In this document: piece after piece, positions 55,900 to 64,000 of the stretch
Layout of the letters: each line of letters starts with the position of its first letter
How positions within the stretch are numbered: the stretch's first letter is position 1
Assembly (NCBI GenBank): GCA_021399435.1
Contig: JAJTUP010000021.1
Location: forward strand, 310,001 to 374,000
Direction of reading: 5' to 3'
Length of the DNA stretch: 64,000 nt
DNA from: Diaporthe sp. PMI_573
Lineage: Eukaryota; Ascomycota; Sordariomycetes; Diaporthales; Diaporthaceae
Position numbers and translations under genes: made by a program
Notes under the pieces: generated by a model
Told to the model about the DNA's origin: nothing
Databases searched by the model: none
What the model saw: the letters and a program-made list of their open reading frames with translations, nothing else

Positions 55900-57306
55900 G
55901 GCGTCGGCTGGGGCCTTCGCAGCGTTGGAGCTGTAGGTGATAAATGGAGTCCAGATGCCTTTGAGTGTGCTGCAAAACTTCACAGCAAGATAAGGAATAA
56001 ATTTACGTAGGACAATACTTTCTGTTTTGGTTCCAAAAGAATGAGTGGAAGAGCAGGTCTCGTTCGTAGATGATTTCACGTCAGATATTACGGTGCAGAG
56101 GTGCGATGCCAAACCAACATGCCGATTGCATCCGCCAGGCGAGGCACCATCACGCCCACCTGGGCACAGAAGGGCCGGGCATGCCATGGGGCTAGCGAGG
56201 CACACCTCAAGTGTCAGGATTCGACAAGCTTCGTCTGGTATTGGTAGAACACATGCATCATCGTAGGATTCAGACGTCTTGATTCCCACGGCTTACATTG
56301 GGTACGTACCGCTGAAAAAAAAAGGTTGGAGATCGTGTCGTTCAGCTACCTGTGCTAGGCTACATCAGCCAATCCACAGGCACAAGTAAGATCTTGGTCG
56401 CTTCCAGCAATCTTCACCGCGTACTGATACATGGCCTTCGGAGGGTGGTCGAGCTGACATGCACGATACAGTTGCCCCACAGTTGCATTACATCCGATTG
56501 GTGCTAAATCTGCCTCACTCAATGTAACCTGATCCCGCAGCCAAAAGGGCTAGAAGCGCCGCGAGGGCCTTGCACAGTACCGGCGGGTCTCGATTGGGGG
56601 CTGAAAGTGAGATGCAACGTGAACTGATGGCCAGACCACATGCTAGTGTGGATTGCCGACGATAGTGCGATGCTATTCTAAGGAATATGCAGTACTTCGG
56701 TGCCTACTAAAGTAGCAGGTAGTTAGCGTCTCCATAGCAGCCCTGGAGGTCGTTGTGGCTTTGCGGCTCGGCTCGGTGTCCTGTAGGCCACATCCATCTC
56801 CCTGATGAAATGTCCTGCGCAGGTCGGGAAAAAGGATTCAAGTTGCGGGCCAAACTCTGAACATGCAGCAGTGCCAGCGGTTCACGCACCTGTTCAAGCA
56901 GAGTTACATTCGTGTTGCCTGACAAAATAGATTGACACATTGTATCGCCACTGAGAATGGTCGATAAGGAATCGCAGCGGAGCATCCTGCAGCATCTTGC
57001 TTGTGAAGTTGTTGGCAGGAGCAGCGAAACGCCGTTCGCTAAGCAACTTCAGCCCATCCCAATTGCAGCATGGCGGACTTGGGGCCTTTCACGAAGTTGG
57101 CCAGAGCCCGATCCCACATGTCAAATGAGGCGTGGCGAGACTCACCAACAACCGTAGTTGTTTACAACAGTCTCACGTGTCTTGTATTCGATGGTCAACT
57201 CTGCTTGCACAATTTGCATTCATCCGTGTGCCGTCAAAGCTAGAGTTTGGACAAGTGAAGGTTCAGTCCAATGTGCACTCTCACGCAAATTTTGTCTCTA
57301 CAGGCA
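55900..57306. other. Intergenic region, promoter of the rhodopsin-domain gene
   Basis: About 1.4 kb. A 92-codon minus-strand frame at 56707-56985 starts with ATG and has moderately protein-like composition but no recognised domain. No zinc-cluster regulator signature was found on either strand. The right end holds the 3' flank of the NAD(P)-binding gene. Confidence 0.45.
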
Positions 57307-58140
57307 TCACTGTGCCGTTTTACCCAGTGCCTTCTGCCCAATGCGAGTCATATCTTCACTGAACAGTGTATCCTTTTCAAGGCCTTCCACGGCTTGATCC
57401 AGCAAGGCGGCAGAGATGTCTTCCAACTGGATGGACGGAAGTCCAGGGACTGGGGGCGCCACCTTGCCAGGAGTAAGGATGAAGCCGGACTTGGCAATCT
57501 GAGATTGAACTGCCCCCTTTGACTGCTTAGCATAATCCAGAACGCGAACTTCGGTCTCACCCTAAGGAAGATATTAGTCGGCCTAGGCACTAAATCAGGG
57601 AGGAGCTCATGGTGAAGACGCACACGCAGATATCCGGCTTCCATGAGGTTGTTGTCGCTGAGAACTTTTGGCGCTTCGGTCCTCTCCCGAGGGGCGAAGT
57701 GACCACTCATGTAGATGTAGCGTAGGGGCTGGCTCTGCTTGCGAGGCATTTTGCCCAGCGTCTCAAGAGACGTGCTAGTCCAGTCCCGAGTGATCTTGAC
57801 CGTCTCTGACCATGGCAAAGACTTCATGTTCATCGGAGTCACAGCAATTGTCCTGCACGTTGGTCAGAACAAGGGACACGGGACAGGCAGCATGGTTTAT
57901 CGTTCATACTTACCAGATGCAGGCATCGACATCGTGAAGCTCATTCTTCACGCTCTCGGGGTACTCGTCAAAGTTGTTGCAGACCACGGACTTCAACTTC
58001 TCTGCTCCCGGGGTGGAAGGAGGGAGGACTGTCTCACGACGGCCAAGACCGACGATCGAGGTGATTTTCGGGTTCTTCAGGGCCTGGCGGACAAGTTCTG
58101 TCCCAACGAAGCCAGTTGAGCCGCCAATGAGGAGCTTCAT
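57307..58140 (-). CDS. NAD(P)-binding Rossmann protein (HTATIP2/NmrA-like reductase or epimerase)
   Basis: Three exons, complement(57307..57561, 57624..57852, 57914..58140), 236 aa; introns of 62 and 61 bp. The second donor is GTGCGT. It is an atypical short-chain dehydrogenase: the nucleotide loop G-G-S-T-G-F-V-G is at 6-13 and V-G-L-G-R-R-E at about 30-36, with the arginine after the second strand favouring NADP. A W-T-I-A-V-T-P strand and a Y-I-Y-M-S-G-H region follow. No S-x(n)-Y-x-x-x-K triad is obvious, so it may bind nucleotide without classic SDR catalysis. The C-terminal third (P-G-K-V-A-P-P-V-P-G-L-P) follows the pattern of short fungal NAD-dependent epimerase-like proteins. It is divergent from the BBE oxidase across 1.17 kb and fits a tailoring role in the cluster. 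Substrate unknown. Confidence 0.87.
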
Positions 58141-59307
58141 GATTCAGGTGATGACTGACGGAGGATCAAAAGTTGTGGAGGCTAGGACTGAGGTGAGTAG
58201 AGGACGCCAACAAGCGGCGAGGTGGCGGGCTAGATACAAACGAGGCAATGGGGATGGGGACTCTTCAGGAGGACTGGTAATTGCTCATCGTAGTTACACA
58301 GGCACCAAGACATGCCCGTAGTCCCGATGCAGTTCTGTGGCCCAGCGCAAGAAGCTTCTGGTGCTGCGGCCGTTGGTACCAGGGTGCAACACCGAAAGGT
58401 GGGGCAATCACAAATCGCTGTGCGACGTGATATGTACCTAACTAGGTAGGTAGTAAGCAAGATAAGCATGTCCAGGAAGCATCGAGCCAAGCTATCAGGC
58501 AACCAGGTACTACAGCATACGCGCTAAACTAGTTGCAGAGTGTAGTCTGGGGTCAAATGCATGTGCCCCAGCTGAACAGAGGGGGGCACAACGTGCGGCT
58601 GGATGCAGCTGTCCAAGTCCGTCTTACTGCCTGGCCCTTTGGAACTAATTTTGGGGGCCAGAACCAAAACCGGGCGGGGATGGATGCCCACACGGACCGA
58701 GTATTTTTTTTCCGGGATGCCACCGGTGGCACAGCTGCGGCACAGCACTGAGGTGCGGCACAGCGTCAACCGAGAGGGCGCTAAACAGGAATTAAGTAGC
58801 AGCGTACCGCGGGAGATGTGGAATATGCCAGGCTGGGGCCTGGCTGCGCCTGAAAATGGATATTATTACCACACAGTCCGTGCCCACGAGACGCACAGGG
58901 TGAGCCCCCAGACGAGATGTACAGACTACTTTCCATGGTGATTTTCCAAATAGACCCAGCCTTCCGGAAATTCGTCGCGCCCCCGCAGCAAGAGTTCCTC
59001 CGCCGTTCCGGCAAGCCGACAGGGCTTTTGCGGGCGACAATGCCCGGCTGCTGCCAGTGTTTCTCGACACTTGCGATACCACTCCCAAGGATCATGTGAG
59101 AGCTGGTTCTCCGTTGGTTGGTGATTTGCGCGGTGGCTACTAGTAGACCGTTTTAAATTAGCACGTGTGGAGTGTGTTGAAGATGGTGGAAGGGCTGTCA
59201 TTGAAATATAAGTAATTTGCTCATGATGCTCTCATTAATTCCGTGCTGTAGTCCCAACATTTATGATCCGGGCTGTGTTTGGTAGGTACTCTTCATAGAC
59301 CTGCGCC
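58141..59307. other. Divergent promoter of the reductase and BBE oxidase
   Basis: 1.17 kb between divergent genes. It contains a variant of the TACCTA...TAGGTA motif at about 58436-58453. No gene. If a cluster regulator exists, its binding sites should be here. Confidence 0.5.
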
Positions 59308-61001
59308 ATGTTGGCCACGACCCTGTTTCTGGCAGTGATCCTCTCACTCTTGGACCCGAACCCTCATTTTGCCTCTGCACTCCTCACAGGGAAACAAGCC
59401 ACTCATGATCTTCGCGTTCAACTGTCCAACCAGTCAGAAGTCGTCTGCACGTCGGATGCCGCATACGACAGCGACTTCACACCGAGATACAACATCGCAG
59501 GAGCCCCATCTTACCAAATAGCAGTCAAACCTGCGTTGGTAGACGATGTCCAGAAAATCGTAAGTCGTCTGTCTCAACATTTGAATGCAGTCAATCAGCT
59601 GAAAATGAACTGCAGGTGTCTTATGCACTACAAAACAACCTGTCCCTCCTCGCCACCGGCGGGGGCCACGGGTATACAACTTCTTTGGGTCGACTACAAG
59701 GTGGCATCGATGTAGACCTGAGCATGTTCAACGATATACAGATCGATGCAACTGTTCGCACGGTCACGGTTGGCGCTTCGGTCAGATCCGGAAAAGTTGC
59801 TTCAGCCCTGCAAAAGCTTGGATTGGAAATTCGTAAGTTGCTTGGCCCCGCCGTAACGAGAATCCGAACTCTGTTTACTGACAGGTAGATGCATTCAGCT
59901 GTTCCAAATTGTCCTTGTGTGGGGTTTACGGGGGCTGCCCTAGGGGGTGGTATTGGCCCGTATTCCGGTCTTCACGGTCCCATGTCTGACTCTATACTAT
60001 CCATTGAGATGGTGACAGGATCGGGGAAGATTGTGACTGCAACAGAAGAGCAAAATTCTGATTTGTTCTATGCTGCCAAAGGCGCTGGGTTCAACTTCGG
60101 CATCGCCACCTCAATCACATATCGGACGTACCCAGCGACGAACAATGGCCAAGCCATGAGTGCGGATATGATCTTCCCCGGGAGCCTGAACGGGACAGTT
60201 TGGGAACTTGTCAAGTCTTTTGCGGCCTCACAGCCTAAAAAGCTCACAATTGGCCTTCACATCGGCTACACTGCCGATAGCGGTATTGCCATCGCGGCCA
60301 ACTTCCTTTACGCCGGTCCGCAAGACGAGGGAATCTCCCTGATACAACCATTTTTGGATCTCAACCCAATGAATCTCAATATTTCCACAGTCGCGTGGGA
60401 CGAAATCCCCTCAGTTGCCAGTTATGGCGCAATCGCCAAGTACGGATGCAACCCTGGTGTGTATTACGTGCCGAATGCTGTCAACCTCTACCAGGTGGAT
60501 GTCGAAAACTTGATCCGTGTGGTAAACTACATGGATATTTCATTAGCAGCGAATGAGACATTGGCGAATGGGTTCTCCATCGTCTGGCAACAACCTGCGT
60601 CACATGGGTTCCAGCTGCAACAGCTGGACTCATCCGCATTTCCATACCGCGATGTGGCGGCATTCGTGTAAGTGAAACCTAGCTACGAAGAACACAGCAC
60701 AAACCATTCCTATCACCCGAAACCATAACTGACCCGTTTCCTCCACAGCCAAGTTGATGGATTGGCTGCGAGCACTTCTGACATCGACGCACTGGGGACA
60801 TATGGGCGGGAGGTGCGTGATATGCTCCACACTGGCAGTGGCAAAGAGGACTTGGAAGCCTATGTACATTTCGCGAACGGTGATGAGACTCCGGCTACCT
60901 GGTACTCATCGGCCAAGGTTGCTCGTCTCGTTGAGCTGAAAAGTGTGTATGATCCGGCAGGTCTGTTTTCATGGTATAACCCTGTATTGTTACACAAATA
61001 G
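59308..61001 (+). CDS. Secreted FAD-linked oxidase, berberine-bridge (BBE) type
   Basis: Four exons, 59308..59559, 59616..59832, 59899..60667, 60749..61001, 496 aa; introns of 56, 66 and 81 bp. Residues 1-24 form a signal peptide (M-L-A-T-T-L-F-L-A-V-I-L-S-L). The PCMH-type FAD domain shows L-A-T-G-G-G-H-G-Y; H102 is the usual histidyl-FAD site. C161 in V-P-N-C-P-C-V-G-F fits the second, cysteinyl-FAD link of bicovalent enzymes. L-G-G-G-I-G-P-Y-S-G-L-H-G follows, and the BBE C-terminal motif is near the end (W-Y-S-S-A-K and Y-D-P-A-G-L-F-S-W-Y-N-P). Such enzymes oxidise alcohols or form C-C or C-O bonds in metabolite pathways, often in the secretory route. The third exon must start at the CAG before 59899; the nearer ACAG at 59884 shifts frame. 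It belongs to the putative tailoring set. Confidence 0.93.
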
Positions 61002-61645
61002 ATACCTTCTGCGCTTGAGGATCCCTGTCTCTAAGTGAGACTTGGCGATGTGATGTTGTTTGGGCTTGTCATACTAGTGCGCCCCAAAACTTATATTTAA
61101 TGAGAGCCAACATTTCTTTGTACCTCCGGCGTACCCCTCACCAGCTTTTGCTAACAGGGAATGAAAAGTGACGTTACACTTGCACTGCTTTGTTTATCGC
61201 CTGTGTTGGGACACTGAATAACTCAAACTCGCTCCTAATCTCGAGATTCACTGCAAAAGGTGAGTAAAAGAGAATTTTCTGTGTTTTGTAGATATGAGAC
61301 ATGTACTGGTTACAACAGAACCATGGCTTTTTCATACTTAGCATCTACGAGGTCCCTTCATCAGGTGCTGCCGCCTGATTCTATAGTCCTTTTGTGGAGG
61401 ACAAGGCCCTAACCCTGGTTTCAAAGCGCGTGGATTTGCCTATATAAACCGAACCACTGGCTGTTTACCACTTCCTAACCTACTAGAAAACTAGACAAGC
61501 TCAATACACCGTTTTCAAACCTCATGGACACTCTTATTCCTCCACACCTTTCCCCGTTGAGCAGCCTGTCCAGCTATATCATCTTACAGGATATCCGTGC
61601 AACGTGCCTGGCTTGATCCGCTTAGGTGAACACGACGTGGCCTGT
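61002..61645. other. Convergent spacer, BBE oxidase and P450
   Basis: About 0.64 kb of AT-richer sequence between two convergent 3' ends. No frame or repeat recognised; expected to hold both polyadenylation regions. Confidence 0.5.
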
Positions 61646-63439
61646 TTACTCGTGATGATCGCCTCTCGGGGTTATCTCGACCAATAAGGGGCGGGGCTCA
61701 AAGGCAAACCAGGCCTTCTGTCCCATCCAATCCTCTCCGGACGAGTTCAAGGGTCGAAGGTCGAAATTCCATACCATCTTCGCCAGCAAGACCCGTACCT
61801 GTGCATAAAAGACCCTAGAAACTCTTAGCTTCGTCCCAAGACCAGCCGCGCCAAGTGTGAGGATACCTACTTGTAGCCAATGCAGTTGCGAGGGCCAACT
61901 GAGAATGGAGCGAATGCTTCTTTGACATCTGCATCAAAACGGGTGTCGTAATGGGCACTGCTCGCATCCAAGAATCGTTCCGGGTGGAATTTCCGAGGCT
62001 CGACCCACAAACTTGTGGCGTTCTGGATATTCTGGACGTTGATTCCTATAACAACCTACGAATCATGTAAGAAACTTGACAGAAAAATAAAAGTCCAATG
62101 GCAGGAAGAGGTAGAGCGAAAGCATCGTGTGATGCGACACGTGGGAAAAAGAGGGTCTGAAATGCAGTAACATACACTTCCCGGGATGAATGTTCCATCA
62201 ATACTACATCCTGTGGGTGGGACGACTCTTGGCAGGTTGATTGGCGTAGGATGACGGATCCGGAGTGTCTCTTTGATCACGGCTCCGAGGTATGTGAGGC
62301 TTTGCGTTGATTGTACAGTGATCTCATCGTCATTGGAAAATTGAGTGCGCACTTCTTCGGACAGACGTTGCCATGCCGTGCGATGTTGAAGTAGGAGATA
62401 AGTAGCTGTGGAAACCACATTAGTGTTCAACTGTGTCCCAGCGATGACGAATGCGAGCCCGTTGGTGAATAATTCGGCCTTTGTGACGCCTTTCTGGCCG
62501 CTCTCGTCTACGCGGTCCACCAGAGGCGTGAGAAGGTCTACACGCTGTGGGTCGACTTCAGCAGAAGTTGTTGGTGTCATCCGACGGTTGAATGCTGCAC
62601 TTATGATGCGCCAATTGCGCTCCCGGGCTTTGCGAGTGACCCCGAGCAGAAAAATACCAAGGAACTTGTCCATAGGAGAGAAGCGACTCAGAGCAATACG
62701 GATTGCACTGAACTTGGCGTGGAAAAAATAGCCTTGGACCCATCCATGCTCATTCAAATCTTCCAGCCCCGGGCAAAGCGGTTCACCGAGGCTGAGATCT
62801 GTGATGGTGTCGAAGGCCGCATATCCGTAGAGCTTGGTGAGATCGACCTTCTGGATGCCCTCCGTTTCCTGATGAGATTCTCGCTGCACCCTAGCCACAA
62901 GTTGACCTGCATATTTTTCAATTATGGGGGCTTGAGCACGGAGAGCTTTCTCAGAGAAGGTGTTGCTGACAGCGGCGCGAATGCGTCTGTGAGTGTCTCC
63001 CTCGGCAGTGAAAAGCGAGTGAGCACCATTGAGCGGCTGCGTCTGGCTGTGCGGGTCTTTGGCTAGAAGCGGCTTCGAGGTGTACACATCTTTCCAGGCC
63101 GCAGGAGAGATGGTCGTCAGTTCGTCCGGCGCAATGCGTACGGTCGGACCGTACTGCTCATGTAAGTTGTGAAGAACCTGCCAGAGGTCACCCTTGATGG
63201 TATGGTACGCCCACGGAATGCGGGAGACGGCCCACAAAGCAGGACCTGGAAATTGTGCCAGTGCATGGAAGTACAGAGAATAAATGGCGGAGCAGATGAG
63301 AAACTATGAAGATACGGGGCATGGTCAATCTTCCAGCCAGATTCATAGGATTATTTTGCGGGCAGGATGGGAAGGAAGGGTTGCTGACCACAACATAGGC
63401 TCCAACGAGAAGCCCGAGGGCATTGATGGAGGCTATCAT
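61646..63439 (-). CDS. Cytochrome P450, Tri11/isotrichodermin C-15 hydroxylase-like
   Basis: Four exons, complement(61646..61814, 61871..62055, 62176..63303, 63389..63439), 510 aa; introns of 56, 120 and 85 bp. Exon 1 encodes 17 residues; with the start of exon 2 they form the ER anchor (about 5-30), then the hinge F-P-G-P-A-L-W. The E-x-x-R pair is E362/R365 in K-E-T-L-R, the P-E-R-F region is at 418-421, and the heme loop is F-S-V-G-P-R-N-C-I-G with ligand C451. The sequence from P-G-P-A-L-W-A-V-S-R to Y-G-P-T-V-R-I-A-P-D-E-L resembles the CYP65/Tri11-type monooxygenases. The I-helix reads A-G-T-Q-L-N-T (305-311) where most P450s have an acid-threonine pair, so oxygen activation may differ. 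A complete, probably functional gene convergent with the BBE oxidase. Confidence 0.94.
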
Positions 63440-64000
63440 CTCGCTCTTGGTGTGAACACAAAGCTTTGTTGAATGATTTCAACGGCGCACGATATGAAAA
63501 TATTGTATGCTATACGGTCCAAGCTTGTTTCAAGCGATGGTCCGGCTCTACCAGCGCACTTTTCATGCTCGATGTTCATCCAGTAAAATCCCCGGAATAT
63601 GTCACGAAGGGCCGGGTCTTGGCCATGCTTCCCACCCCGAAGCCCAACCCGCCTCAGCTACTGCTTTCGGCCAGAGCCCAATAGCTACCACAGTAAGCTA
63701 GCCACAGGTAACATCGACGGTGACTGTACGTAATGAGATGTTCTTATCTGCTCCGCCATATTTGGTGGGCAGGCACTGTATTCTGGTCGTGTACTGTGTA
63801 AGCAAATGGGTACAAGAGAAAATACATGGAGCGGTACACGGGACTTGGGCCCGGTACGAACGCACAGTGCTGTGCTGCCTGGGTCCACTGCAACATCGAT
63901 CCACGGCAGCGGGCCACGGTTTGGTTGCACCGATGGCGGGGCCCCACGCCTAGGAGACGCTGACGGCCTCGGCCCAGGCCTCCTTCCCCCCTGGTTTCCG
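63440..64000. other. Right edge, promoter of the P450
   Basis: About 0.56 kb of upstream sequence with no supported gene; the short frames on both strands overlap and have no domain. Any backbone synthase or regulator would lie beyond the window. Confidence 0.45.

Noticed and set aside
55900..56289. 130-residue N-terminal extension of the rhodopsin-domain protein
   Set aside because: It has no family similarity and contains many Cys, Ser and Pro; the first helix follows directly after the ATG at 55899.

Overview
The window reads as nuclear DNA of a filamentous ascomycete (Pezizomycotina, probably Sordariomycetes). The genes are split by short GT-AG introns (mostly 53-208 bp), exon codons favour C or G at the third position, and the set includes an AA9 lytic polysaccharide monooxygenase, DUF3659/LEA-like repeat proteins, a rhodopsin-domain membrane protein and a Tri11-like P450. 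I rebuilt 18 of the 19 main gene models by joining reading frames across splice sites and checking phase; all splice sites are inferred from sequence, without transcripts. I found no rRNA, tRNA or CRISPR array and no intact transposon.

Left part (1-16.4 kb): two same-strand genes for proteins with DUF3659-type repeats (814-3893 and 5397-6527) are followed, after a 5 kb gene-poor stretch, by a three-gene group. In that group two disordered Q/D/E-rich proteins with nearly identical C-termini (11524-12168 minus; 15238-16388 plus) flank a small membrane-anchored conserved protein (13113-14172 minus). The two flanking genes also appear to share a phase-2 intron just before a tiny last exon.

Middle part (16.4-43.5 kb) is mostly housekeeping: the acetolactate synthase catalytic subunit (ILV2-type, two perfect TGACTCA sites upstream), a C2H2 regulator preceded by about 7.5 kb without a recognisable gene, a single-exon galactokinase, a PhyH-family dioxygenase, a RING-CH membrane ubiquitin ligase, and an SGT2/SGTA co-chaperone whose first coding exon is only the ATG.

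Right part (44-64 kb) is accessory. An AA9 LPMO with a 10-nt exon converges on a DsbA/HCCA-isomerase-like gene. A relic-rich stretch (48.3-50.5 kb) follows, holding a broken reading frame, 65-bp repeats and one copy of a dispersed repeat. From 50.6 to 63.4 kb lies a run that looks like a secondary-metabolite tailoring cluster: AusD-like methyltransferase, SMP-30-like beta-propeller, rhodopsin-domain membrane protein, NAD(P)-binding reductase/epimerase, secreted BBE-type FAD oxidase and a Tri11-like P450. No backbone synthase or cluster regulator is visible; if the cluster is real, its core probably lies beyond base 64,000.
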